This document shows, piece by piece, positions 15,643-23,954 of a DNA stretch of 64,000 bases (position 1 is the first letter of the stretch; each line of letters opens with the position of its first letter). The DNA is from CAWCPR01 sp963797475. Lineage in GTDB: Bacteria; Chloroflexota; Anaerolineae; Anaerolineales; UBA4823. The DNA is taken from contig CAWCPR010000001.1 of the NCBI GenBank assembly GCA_963797475.1, forward strand, positions 930,001-994,000, given 5' to 3'. The position numbers and the translations under genes are program-made. The notes under the pieces were generated by a model. It was not told where the DNA came from. It searched no databases and was given only the letters and a program-made list of their open reading frames with translations.

Positions 15643-16637
15643 TCAGAACGATAATTCAATTCGAACAGCCTGGAGGAAAGCATTTTCTGAACCAGATCCC
15701 GATCGGATGCGCTCAAACTGCTGCGCCACTTTCCAATTGAGTTAGCATTAATCGGTTGAGATACATTTGCGTGGTGAGCCAGGCGAGTATCCCCCAGCGC
15801 TCCAACGACACCCTGGAAATAGAGCATCTCCTCCTGGTAATCCAGTCTCAAAAAATCGCAAACGCCGCGAACGATGATTTCAGGATTTTGCACCAGGTTC
15901 TCATAGGTGATTTCCGTGTAGCGTTCCGGTCCGATCTTTCCCCCAAATTTTCGGGCAGTGTCGACGCTCTTCAGCCAGCGCTGAGCGGCATCCTGGGCGT
16001 TCGAGTAGAACCCGGCAGCCAGATAAGAAGAAACCACATCGCGGCCATCTCGGATCATGTGGATATAGCGGGCGGTTGGAAAGATCCTGTCGATCAAATC
16101 CAAGTCGAAAGTATTCTGCGGGGTCTTATCCCCCCAGCGGCTCGATCCTGGGCTCTTAATCTGGGCGTAATAGGAATAAAAGCCATCCAAAAGCCGGGAC
16201 AGGCTGCGCTGCTCTTCAGGGTAATTAAGCGCCTGTTGGTAGAAGTCGACCAGGTTGAGATCCCACAAATAAAACTGGTTCCAGCTCTCGAACTCCGAAA
16301 TCACCAACCGCACCAGCAGGTTCCAGGGCAAAAAGCTGTAGAACCTGTAGCGCCAAATCGCCCGGCCCAGCACGTAGGATTCCGGGGGAATGCTGATATT
16401 CGGGTGGCAGGTCAGGATGGCCCGCATCAACGTGTTCCCAGACCGGCCTGACCCGATGATGAAAAAGGGGTCACAGGTCAGGTGTTCCTGCTTCGAGCGT
16501 AGTGGGTAACGCTTGAGGAAGCCGCGGGCTAAAGATCCCACCTCTCCGGCGTAGTAAAGGAATACTGGGAGCTTTCCCGGCCCAAGGAATTTCCGGATTC
16601 TTTTCTGGAATGAAGACTTACCAGGCTGTTTCTGCAT
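15639..16637 (-). CDS. Sulfotransferase
   Basis: A 332-residue sulfotransferase. FFIIGSGRSGNTLMRAILTC (about residues 56-75) is the 5'-phosphosulfate loop that binds PAPS. YIHMIRDGRDVVSSYLAAGF is the 3'-phosphate motif with the conserved Arg and Ser, and WGDKTPQNTFDL resembles the acceptor-side segment of heparan-type enzymes. The enzyme transfers sulfate from PAPS; the acceptor is unknown. It lies between the broken nucleotidyltransferase and the flippase, with which it overlaps by 4 bases, so sulfation of the repeat unit before export is a reasonable inference. No PAPS-synthesis gene is present in the window. Its start ATG 16637 is 13 bases after the upstream stop. Confidence 0.9.
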   Translation of the reverse strand: MQKQPGKSSFQKRIRKFLGPGKLPVFLYYAGEVGSLARGFLKRYPLRSKQEHLTCDPFFIIGSGRSGNTLMRAILTCHPNISIPPESYVLGRAIWRYRFYSFLPWNLLVRLVISEFESWNQFYLWDLNLVDFYQQALNYPEEQRSLSRLLDGFYSYYAQIKSPGSSRWGDKTPQNTFDLDLIDRIFPTARYIHMIRDGRDVVSSYLAAGFYSNAQDAAQRWLKSVDTARKFGGKIGPERYTEITYENLVQNPEIIVRGVCDFLRLDYQEEMLYFQGVVGALGDTRLAHHANVSQPINANSIGKWRSSLSASDRDLVQKMLSSRLFELNYRSE

Positions 16638-16650
16638 ACAGAACTACACG

Positions 16651-17839
16651 CTAAAACCAGGGCGGGATCTGTTTGACTGCCCAAACCACCAGGCGGCTTG
16701 ATAAGCGCCACCAATGGTAGAAATACCACAGAGGCCAAGCCCAGGGGATCCCTGGATGGTAAAACCATTTTATATAAGCTGGGCCTGGGAAAACCCTTGT
16801 AAGGATCATGCGCCAGCGAGCCGTGCCTGGCAAGGAGTTGATAAAGCTCAATTTCCTGGCAATGCGATCGTCTCCGGCCGCCAGGTTTTTTTCGACCAGC
16901 ACGACAGAGCCAGGATCTAAATTTTCCTCGAGCTCCTTTAAATACCTCTCCGGCACCGGCGTCCCGAAGCGAGATTGGAGGCTATCCAATGTGGCGAATA
17001 AGGCCGCATCCCAGTGCAGGCGGCGAGATTGCTGGATCACCTCGTCCCAGGCGAAACCCTCCAGGCTGCTGCGCAGGAGCAAATCCAGGTCATAGAACCA
17101 GATCAAACGCGCTTCCGCTGGCCCGTGCTGGATCATCATATGAGCGCAGGCATACAAAAGGCTGGCTTCCGGCGTCATCCTGTAGGCGTATTCTGCAGCG
17201 GACTGCCCATCGGCTGAGGGTAAATTCGTCCAGGGCAGCTTTTGCTCCCAGAACCAGGCCATCGGAGGTCCATACCAGATCGCGTCCCCCGCCACCAGGC
17301 TCCAATGCAGCTCTAGCTTCAGGACCGGCCAGGCGATGTTGCGCATGTGAACGTTGAACCCGATCTCGCGATTCAGGCGGCTGGAGGGCAAGGGCTCAAC
17401 AGAATAACCCAGCGACTGGATCAGGGAATGCGCCCGCTGGAAATCCTCTTTACGGACCAATAAATCCAGATCGGCCATCGGGCGCAGGTTGGCTTCCGGA
17501 TACACCGTGACCGCCAGGGCCGCGCCTTTCAAAACGATCGCCTTTAGCTGGGCGGCTGCTAACGACGCCAGGACTTCGCTCCAGCTCGACGAAAAGCACC
17601 CGGTTGAAAGCCGATGACTTGTAATAGGCCTGGGCAAGATTGGTAAGCACGGATTCCGGAACGTCCGGCGGCCTCCCAAGCTCCTTCAGCTTTTTGTGAA
17701 TTAAGGGGGCCACCCTTTCCAATTGGGCCCGTTTGCCAAAAGCGTCCCACTCCTGCCCGGAAAACGCCCCCCATTCGACTTCATCCATGCGATCCGATAG
17801 AATGAAACACAGGGCCTGGTAGATCGAGGAAAGCGCCAT
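16651..17839 (-). pseudogene. Nucleotidyltransferase-fold protein, broken by one extra base
   Basis: Two frames together make one protein of about 395 residues. The first part, from ATG 17839, reads MALSSIYQALCFILSDRMDE and continues to FNRVLFVELE near 17580. The rest, in the next frame, continues SEVLASLAAAQLKAIVLKGA and YPEANLRPMADLDLLV, the core of the uncharacterised nucleotidyltransferase family PF14907 (KG and DxD motifs). Removing one G of the GG at 17581-17582 gives VELSEVLASLAAAQLKAIVL without a seam. The family is common in polysaccharide and peptide-modification clusters; substrates are unknown. As written, the first frame stops at 17450 and the second has no genuine start. It sits between the TauE-type exporter and the sulfotransferase. 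Confidence 0.8.
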
Positions 17840-17850
17840 GGATAAAACGA

Positions 17851-18594
17851 TCAGTAAAACAGGCGCACGCCGGCGAAAATGAGCAAGACGCTCAAGGCGC
17901 CGCGCACGACCTGCTGCGGGATGCGTGAGATCAGGCGCGCCCCCAGCCAGGTTCCGGGTAATGATCCCAGCAGCAGCCAGATGACCAGATGCCAGTTTAC
18001 CTGGCCGGCGAAAGTGTAAACCCCGGCTGGCACCGTGGTCAGCACGGCCCCATGCATGATATCCAGGCCCACCAGCTCGGTGGAGGGCAGGGAATAAAAG
18101 ATTAAGAGCGAGGCCATGATGATGGTGCCGCTTCCCACCGAAGTCAGGCCAACCAGGGCCCCGCCGGAGACGCCGATCACGGTCAAAGCCCAGGCGGGCG
18201 GCCAGTTTGCATCCTCGGCGATCTTGATCAGGTTGAAGACACGCGCCAGGGTATACAGGCTTACCAGGATCAAAATCACGCCGATCGTCTTGCCTAAGAC
18301 AAGGCGCAGGGAACCGTCCTGGGCAGCCTGGCGCAGGACAAAATTCGAGGCGATCAATGAAGCGGGCAAACTTCCCACAGCCATCCAGAAAACCATGCGC
18401 CAGCCGACGGTGTTCTGCCGGCGGTGCTGCAGCCCGCTGACCCACTTGGTCATGGAAGCGAACACCAGGTCCGTCCCGACTGCCGCCACCGGATCCAATT
18501 TCATCACCAGGATGAGAAACGGCGTCATGATTGCGCCGCCGCCCATGCCGGTCAGGCTGATCAGCGCGCCGACAACCAACCCCGCCAGGATCAA
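17851..18594 (-). CDS. TauE/SafE (TSUP) family anion exporter
   Basis: A 247-residue membrane protein with about eight hydrophobic segments. It contains the two family signatures, GALISLTGMGGGAIMTPFLI near the N-terminus and VGVSGGALVGLTSVGSGTII in the second half, forming the internal repeat. TSUP proteins carry sulfite, sulfoacetate or other organosulfur and carboxylate anions. Its location among sulfotransferase and sulfatase genes makes a sulfur-anion role attractive, though not proven. The only early start is TTG 18594; the frame is closed upstream by a stop, and the ribosome site is weak. It lies 24 bases after gmd. Confidence 0.88.
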   Translation of the reverse strand: MILAGLVVGALISLTGMGGGAIMTPFLILVMKLDPVAAVGTDLVFASMTKWVSGLQHRRQNTVGWRMVFWMAVGSLPASLIASNFVLRQAAQDGSLRLVLGKTIGVILILVSLYTLARVFNLIKIAEDANWPPAWALTVIGVSGGALVGLTSVGSGTIIMASLLIFYSLPSTELVGLDIMHGAVLTTVPAGVYTFAGQVNWHLVIWLLLGSLPGTWLGARLISRIPQQVVRGALSVLLIFAGVRLFY

Positions 18595-18618
18595 CGCCAG
18601 CTCAGTAGGGCCACAAGG

Positions 18619-19710
18619 TCAATCTCTTTCTCTGCCAGCGTTGGCATCCATGCTGGCGATCTGGTCTTCCCAGCGATGCCATTTGCCATGATGTTTCTCC
18701 ATAATGGCGCGCCCCTCGCCGGGAGATTTTTGCCCTAGAAGCTCTAAATCGGCGTCGACCATGATGCGGACGAGGTCTTTGAAAAACACGCGCGGCTCCC
18801 AATGCAATTCCCGGCGCGCTTTTTGAGCGTCGGCGAGCAGGTAGTCCACTTCGGTTGGGCGAAAATAGCGCGGGTCGATGCGCACGTGGTCGTGCCAATC
18901 CCTCCCCAGGTAGCCGAATGATTCCTCGAGGAAATCGCGCACCGAATGGGCTTCGCCTGTACCGATGACGAAATCGTCGGGATTGTCCAGTTGCAGCATT
19001 TTCCACATGGCGGCAATGTAATCCGGCGCGTAACCCCAATCCCGTTTTGCATCCAGGTTGCCCAGGTAAAGAAATTCTTGCTTTCCGGCGACAATCGCGG
19101 CCAGGGCGCGGGTGATCTTGCGGGTTACAAAGGTCTCGCCCCGGCGCGGCGATTCATGGTTGAACAAAATGCCGTTACAGGCGAACAGGTCGTAACCCTG
19201 GCGGTAATTGCGCGTCACCCAATAAGCGTAGACCTTGGCGGCGGCATATGGGCTCTGCGGCTCGAAAGTGGTGCTTTCATTTTGCGGAGGGGCGGCGCAG
19301 CCGAACATCTCGCTGGAGGAAGCCTGGTAAAAGCGGGCCGGGATGCCGCTCTTACGGATCGCTTCTAAGATGCGCATACTGCCCAGGCCGGTCACATCGC
19401 CAGTATATTCGGGTAGATCGAAGCTCACTCGCACGTGGCTTTGGGCTGCCAGGTGATAGACCTCATCCGGCTTGACACTGTAAATCAGGTCCACCAGGTT
19501 ACCCGTGTTGGCTACGTCCCCATAATGCAAATACAGTTGAATCTTCCCGCTGTTCCCATGCGGATCGCGATACAAGTGATCGATCCGCTGGGTGTTAAAC
19601 GTCCTGGCGCGGCGGATCAATCCATGGACTTCATATCCCTTGGATAAAAGCAGCTCAGCCAGGTAAGAGCCATCTTGACCGGTAATGCCGGTAATCAGTG
19701 CCTTTTTCAT
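18619..19710 (-). CDS. gmd: GDP-mannose 4,6-dehydratase
   Basis: A 363-residue short-chain dehydrogenase. MKKALITGITGQDGSYLAEL is the highly conserved GMD N-terminus with the GxxGxxG motif, so the ATG 19710 is chosen over an upstream frame start. The NADP-binding RRARTFNTQRIDHLY and the SSSEMFG and YAAAKVYAYWVTRNYR active-site segments (Ser/Glu, Tyr, Lys) are all present, along with NHESPRRGETFVTRKI. It converts GDP-D-mannose to GDP-4-keto-6-deoxymannose, the precursor of fucose, rhamnose-D, colitose or perosamine. The follow-on reductase or aminotransferase is not obvious in the window. It lies downstream of a small protein gene and upstream of a TSUP exporter. Confidence 0.96.
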   Translation of the reverse strand: MKKALITGITGQDGSYLAELLLSKGYEVHGLIRRARTFNTQRIDHLYRDPHGNSGKIQLYLHYGDVANTGNLVDLIYSVKPDEVYHLAAQSHVRVSFDLPEYTGDVTGLGSMRILEAIRKSGIPARFYQASSSEMFGCAAPPQNESTTFEPQSPYAAAKVYAYWVTRNYRQGYDLFACNGILFNHESPRRGETFVTRKITRALAAIVAGKQEFLYLGNLDAKRDWGYAPDYIAAMWKMLQLDNPDDFVIGTGEAHSVRDFLEESFGYLGRDWHDHVRIDPRYFRPTEVDYLLADAQKARRELHWEPRVFFKDLVRIMVDADLELLGQKSPGEGRAIMEKHHGKWHRWEDQIASMDANAGRERD

Positions 19711-19863
19711 ATTATCCGTTAACCTATATTTTTCCGCGCTCCGCCCTTCCGACATGAACGGATATTCGTCCTTCCCGGGAACCTGAACAACCAGACCTAT
19801 CAGGTTGTTCAAACTGCGCGGGTCAACTCTTTTCGCCAGCCCCCACCCATACGATCATTGGGA

Positions 19864-20091
19864 TTATCCGGCGCCGTCCATAAAGCTGCCAGGCTGCCAC
19901 TTGAACGTGTCGAAACTCTTTTGGGTGACCAAAAAACGCAGGCGTCCCTTTTCTACAATCAAGCGCACCTCGCCATACTGGCCCAATGAACTGAGCGCCT
20001 CATCGATCATCTCAATCTGGTGAGGATCCAGGAACTTGTAATCTTCAACGTTATTTGGATTGGGTTCAGGTCGAGGTGATATTTCAGCCAT
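19864..20091 (-). CDS. Small acidic protein of unknown function
   Basis: A 75-residue protein from ATG 20091, which follows GGAAG at acceptable spacing. It begins MAEISPRPEPNPNNVEDYKF, continues with a helix-like IEMIDEALSSLGQYGEV and ends in a beta-like RLIVEKGRLRFLVTQKSFD. There is no membrane segment. The layout (a helix then two strands) recalls small basic-loop DNA- or RNA-binding or regulatory proteins, but the family is not recognised. It is the first gene after a good promoter at 20247-20275, about 150 bases upstream of gmd, so it may be the lead gene of a separate transcript. Confidence 0.6.
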   Translation of the reverse strand: MAEISPRPEPNPNNVEDYKFLDPHQIEMIDEALSSLGQYGEVRLIVEKGRLRFLVTQKSFDTFKWQPGSFMDGAG

Positions 20092-20246
20092 TTTGCACTT
20101 CCGTTTTCCAAGACTCTTTCCGGTGAGCAAACGCGTAAGAATAACCAACCTGGCAGGTCATACCTTGCGAAAGCAACAAAAAACTCCTTCGCGGGTTTTT
20201 TCACCTCTACGAAGAGTTATGCGGCATAAGGCTTTGTTAAGAAAAT

Positions 20247-20275
20247 ATTTAATCCACCATTAAAAACAAGGTCAA
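20247..20275 (-). promoter_or_regulatory. Housekeeping-type promoter
   Basis: On the minus strand TTGACC (20270-20275) and TTAAAT (20247-20252) are 17 bases apart, five and four matches to the vegetative consensus. It would start transcription near 20240, giving about 150 bases of leader before the small gene at 20091. The leader contains an A-run/T-run symmetric stretch (AAAAAAC...GTTTTTT near 20180-20200) that could form a weak hairpin. Confidence 0.55.
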
Positions 20276-20349
20276 GTTTACCATACTTTCCCAGCAGCAA
20301 ATCCGTTCCGGTAAATTGGAAATTTTAAAATCTTTGTCGATCTTGGCAG

Positions 20350-21726
20350 CTATTCACGAACCGGGGAGGCGCTCGGTTGAATGATACGATCCTCAAAGGA
20401 GCCGCCTCGCTCCCCAACTGCCCAAAAAGAGAGCCCAGCCATCTGCGCCTGATCCTGGGTGAATACTCGCCGGCCATCTACCAGAACAGGCGTGCGCAGC
20501 AAATACGCAAGCTCGCTTAAGTCGATCTGTAAATACGAGCTGTGTTTGACCATCATCACGACGGCATCGCATCCCCGGGCCAGCTCTCTCCATTCCCGCT
20601 GGTAGGGCGGGACGTATGGATCGTGGACGCGGACCGAGACACCTCGCGAACGCAGTCGTTCGATCAGGATCACGCTTGGACTGTTGCGCGTATCGCCCGA
20701 GTTTTCCAGGTAAGAATATCCCATAACCAGGACAGTAGATCCGGCTGGCTTGCGCCCGGCTGCGTCCAGCGCCTGCACTACCAGCTCCGCCATGTGTACG
20801 GGCATCCCATCGTTTACCGCCCGGCTGGCAGGGATCAGCTTCAAAGGCACGTTCTTATCGATCACGCTGTATGCCAGCAGCCAGGGGTCTTTCGGAATGC
20901 AATGTCCTCCCACTCCTGCCCCGGGAAGGTGCATGTTCCGGAAAGGGCTTTTATTCACCAGCTCGCGCACTTTCCAAACATCCCCACCTACCGCTTCGCA
21001 AATCAAGGCGACTTCGTTGGCAAAGGCAATTTGTACGTCCCGGTAAGCATTTTCGGTTGTTTTTACCAACTCTGCGATCACGCAAGTGGTCAAATCCAGG
21101 TCCGCAGTGACAATTTGGCTGTATAAGGTTGCCATGACCTCAGCGGTCTCGATCGTCATACCGCCGATAACCCGGCTTAAGCTGCGGATATTGGCCAGCA
21201 ACTTACCGGGCATCACCCGTTCTGGGCAGTTTCCCAGGAAGAAATCGTCATTTAACGTTTTACCGCTGGCCTGGGATAACAGCGGTAACACAAGCCGGTC
21301 CATCGTCCCAGGGGCGATCGTGGATTCCACAATGACCAATGCGCCTTTTCTCAGGACCGAGCCCAGGCTGGTCAATGCAGCCTTCAGAGCTTCGTAGCGT
21401 GGGATATGGTGCTCATCCACCGGGGTTTCCACGGCGATCAAGATCACATCCCGATCCGCCAATCGAGCATAATCGCTTGTAGCGCGCAGCCTTCCCGAAG
21501 CGACTGCTCGGGCTAAAAGCTCCGCCAGGCCAGGTTCATCCCCCTCGATTGGGGAAAGGCCGGCGTTGATCTTCTGCACCCGATCCGGCAGGATGTCCAC
21601 TCCCAATACATCAAATCCTGCTTCAGCAAATGCACACGCAACCGCCAGACCGACATACCCCAGCCCGCTCACTGCCAGCCGGGCATCTTTCACCTGGATT
21701 TTCTCTTGCAGCTCACGCAAAAGCAT
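20350..21726 (-). CDS. wbpA: UDP-N-acetylglucosamine 6-dehydrogenase-like nucleotide-sugar dehydrogenase
   Basis: A 458-residue three-domain dehydrogenase. LAVSGLGYVGLAVACAFAEA is the NAD-binding loop, ESTIAPGTMDRLV and the KTTENAYRDVQIAFANE motifs are typical, and GVGGHCIPKDPWLLAY carries the catalytic Cys. ENSGDTRNSPSVILI lies in the C-terminal UDP-binding domain. It oxidises C6 of a UDP-hexose (UDP-GlcNAc or UDP-ManNAc) twice to a uronic acid. The company of WbpB-, WbpE- and WbpD-like genes points to UDP-GlcNAc as substrate, as in Pseudomonas WbpA; WecC-like activity is the alternative. It overlaps the upstream oxidoreductase by 14 bases. Confidence 0.9.
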   Translation of the reverse strand: MLLRELQEKIQVKDARLAVSGLGYVGLAVACAFAEAGFDVLGVDILPDRVQKINAGLSPIEGDEPGLAELLARAVASGRLRATSDYARLADRDVILIAVETPVDEHHIPRYEALKAALTSLGSVLRKGALVIVESTIAPGTMDRLVLPLLSQASGKTLNDDFFLGNCPERVMPGKLLANIRSLSRVIGGMTIETAEVMATLYSQIVTADLDLTTCVIAELVKTTENAYRDVQIAFANEVALICEAVGGDVWKVRELVNKSPFRNMHLPGAGVGGHCIPKDPWLLAYSVIDKNVPLKLIPASRAVNDGMPVHMAELVVQALDAAGRKPAGSTVLVMGYSYLENSGDTRNSPSVILIERLRSRGVSVRVHDPYVPPYQREWRELARGCDAVVMMVKHSSYLQIDLSELAYLLRTPVLVDGRRVFTQDQAQMAGLSFWAVGERGGSFEDRIIQPSASPVRE

Positions 21727-22735
21727 TTTCCACCTCGACCACCTGGTGTAGCCGGCCCAACTCGATCAGCGCCAACGCAATTCGCAAGGCGAGCAATCCA
21801 TCTTCGCCGTTTATTGGCACCGGGCGGTTTTCCCTAACTGCATCCAGAAAGGCCTGCAGCTCAGCTTTTAATGGTTCGTAACGCTGCAGAGCAAAGCGGA
21901 TCATGCTGCCTTCGCTGACGCCCTTCAAGGTCTGCAGCGTGGGCCAGGATACCCCGCTGGCCTGGGCATTCTCATAAAAGTACAGATCCTGGGTCAGGTC
22001 GTCTACCCGGAAAAGACCGCGCTCGCCCAACACCCATACCTCTCGGACCTTTACCGGCGTCAGCCAGTTGATATCTAAAGACCCGGTGACCCCATCTGGG
22101 AAACGCAGCAAGCCCAGCACCAAATCCTCGTGCTCGGTGTGCAGACGCCGCTCGGTTTCGGCGTACACTCGTTTTGGTTCCAGGCCTGTGAGATAGCGCA
22201 TGATATCGATATCATGAGGCGCGAGGTCGACGACAACTCCCACGTCCCGGATACGCGCCGGGAACGGCCCCACCCTCCGGCATAAGATCTGAAAAATTCG
22301 CCCTAATTCCTTGTTATCCAGCTTGCGCTTGAGTGCCTGAATGGCCGGGTTGAAACGCACGATATGCCCAACCATCATTTTCCGCTTGAGCGCATTGGCC
22401 TGATCGGTCATCCGCCGGCCGGCCTCCAGGGTCGCGGCGATTGGTTTTTCAACCAGCACATCTGCGCCCGCTTGCATGGCAGCCAGGGCTGCTTCTTCAT
22501 GCAAAGCGGTTGGCACAGCGATGGAGACCGCCCGGGGTTTTTCCGCAGCCAGCATTTGGCGGTAATCGTGATAAGGGCGCGCTCCATACAGCCTGGCGAT
22601 CAACTCGGCTATAGAGAGATTGTCATCAGCGACTGCCGCCAGGTTCACCCCTGGCAGCTCGCTGTAAACCCGGGCATGGTTCTTACCCATCGATCCAACG
22701 CCGATTACGGCCACTTTAATTGGATCAGCTTGCAT
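21713..22735 (-). CDS. wbpB: UDP-sugar 3-dehydrogenase, WbpB/WlbA-like (Gfo/Idh)
   Basis: A 340-residue oxidoreductase with the N-terminal fold VAVIGVGSMGKNHARVY, EKPIAATLEAGRRM, and VDLAPHDIDIMRYLTG. WbpB/WlbA enzymes oxidise the 3-hydroxyl of UDP-GlcNAc-uronate to the 3-keto form, which the neighbouring aminotransferase then uses. The assignment rests on the four-gene order more than on single residues. The start ATG 22735 follows AGGAGGCGG at good spacing. A 142-base gap without a credible gene separates it from the aminotransferase upstream; at its end it overlaps the 6-dehydrogenase. Confidence 0.87.
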   Translation of the reverse strand: MQADPIKVAVIGVGSMGKNHARVYSELPGVNLAAVADDNLSIAELIARLYGARPYHDYRQMLAAEKPRAVSIAVPTALHEEAALAAMQAGADVLVEKPIAATLEAGRRMTDQANALKRKMMVGHIVRFNPAIQALKRKLDNKELGRIFQILCRRVGPFPARIRDVGVVVDLAPHDIDIMRYLTGLEPKRVYAETERRLHTEHEDLVLGLLRFPDGVTGSLDINWLTPVKVREVWVLGERGLFRVDDLTQDLYFYENAQASGVSWPTLQTLKGVSEGSMIRFALQRYEPLKAELQAFLDAVRENRPVPINGEDGLLALRIALALIELGRLHQVVEVENAFA

Positions 22736-22877
22736 TCACCCGCCTCCTTATATGATGAATCTCTATTCATCCTTACGCGTGGTGCGCCACAAGCGCCCAA
22801 CACTATTGCTGTAACCCTTAGAATCCTGTTCTGCTAATACGCCCGGCGACTACCCGGTTGTGACGGCCACAAACAGG

Positions 22878-23954
22878 CTATGCCATAAACTCGTTCACGG
22901 CGGTCACGATTTTCTCTAAATCCCCCTGGCTCAATCCGGGATGGACCGGCAGAGAAAGCACCTCTCGAGCAGCGTTTTCAGCTACCGGCAGGCTGAGATC
23001 ATATCCCAATTCGCTCACATAGAAGGATTGGCGATGAATGGGGACGGGATAATAGATCTCTGATCCAATTCCCTGTTCCTGCAGATAAGCTCGCAAAATA
23101 TCCCTGCGGCCTTCGGGAACACGCACCGTAAACTGGTGATAAACATGGGTATATCCCTGCGGCTCGCTCGGCGCGATCACCCCCCGCAGGTTAGCGCTCA
23201 AAAAGCAGGCATTTTCCCGGCGGATACTGTTGAAGCGCTCCAGCTTTTTCAACTGCTCCAGGCCGATTGCGGCGTGGACATCCGTCATGCGGAAATTAAA
23301 GCCCAGCTCGTCGTGATAATAGCGCCGGCGCATCCCGTGCTGGCGGATCACACGGCATTCTTCAGCGACCAGCGGGTCGTTGGTTGTGATCATTCCGCCT
23401 TCAGCAGAAGTCATGTTTTTCGTGGGATAGAGTGAAAATGTGCCGGTGCCGAAAGACCCGGCGCGCCTGCCCCGGTACATGGCACCGTGGCTCTGGCAGG
23501 CATCTTCGATCACCGCCAGCCCATATTTCTCGGCGACAGCCAGGATTGGGTCCATATCGCACATCAATCCATACAGGTGAACAGGCATAATGGCCCGGGT
23601 GCGGTCGGTAACAGCCGCTTCGATCAGGTTAGGATCGATATTGAATGTAACCGGATCTATATCGACGAATACAGGTTTTGCGCCGGTATACAGCACGCTG
23701 TTGGCCGAGGCGATGAAGGTAAATGGCGTTGTGATTACTTCGTCCCCTTCGCCAATCCTGTGAGCTAAAAGGGCGGCGTGCAATGCAGTCGTTCCAGAAG
23801 TTGTGGCAATCGCGTGCTGGACCGAGCACATTTGAGCAAACGCCTCCTCAAAAGCCTTCACACGTGGTCCCTGGGCGATCATCCCGGAGTCCAGGACTTC
23901 GAGAACGGCTTGCTTCTCTTCGGGGCCAATTTGCGGTTTCGCCATATTGATCAT
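22878..23954 (-). CDS. wbpE: DegT/DnrJ/EryC1/StrS aminotransferase, WbpE-like
   Basis: A 358-residue PLP enzyme. The start MINMAKPQIGPEEKQAV overlaps the upstream stop (ATGA at 23951-23954). TSGTTALHAALLA binds the cofactor phosphate, VIEDACQSHGAMYRGR has the Asp that contacts the pyridine ring, and TFSLYPTKNMTSAEGGMI carries the Schiff-base Lys. The enzyme would place an amino group on C3 of the 3-keto UDP-uronate, using glutamate. It lies between the acetyltransferase and the WbpB-like enzyme, matching the pathway order to UDP-2,3-diacetamido-2,3-dideoxy-glucuronate. Confidence 0.93.
   Translation of the reverse strand: MINMAKPQIGPEEKQAVLEVLDSGMIAQGPRVKAFEEAFAQMCSVQHAIATTSGTTALHAALLAHRIGEGDEVITTPFTFIASANSVLYTGAKPVFVDIDPVTFNIDPNLIEAAVTDRTRAIMPVHLYGLMCDMDPILAVAEKYGLAVIEDACQSHGAMYRGRRAGSFGTGTFSLYPTKNMTSAEGGMITTNDPLVAEECRVIRQHGMRRRYYHDELGFNFRMTDVHAAIGLEQLKKLERFNSIRRENACFLSANLRGVIAPSEPQGYTHVYHQFTVRVPEGRRDILRAYLQEQGIGSEIYYPVPIHRQSFYVSELGYDLSLPVAENAAREVLSLPVHPGLSQGDLEKIVTAVNEFMA

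Noticed and set aside
17840..18445. Upstream extension of the nucleotidyltransferase N-terminal frame through the TSUP gene
   Set aside because: It overlaps the TSUP exporter fully; ATG 17839 gives the natural family start.
20007..20204. 65-codon frame from GTG in the leader before the small gene
   Set aside because: No ribosome-site spacing, overlaps the better-supported 75-residue gene; a leader peptide is possible but unsupported.
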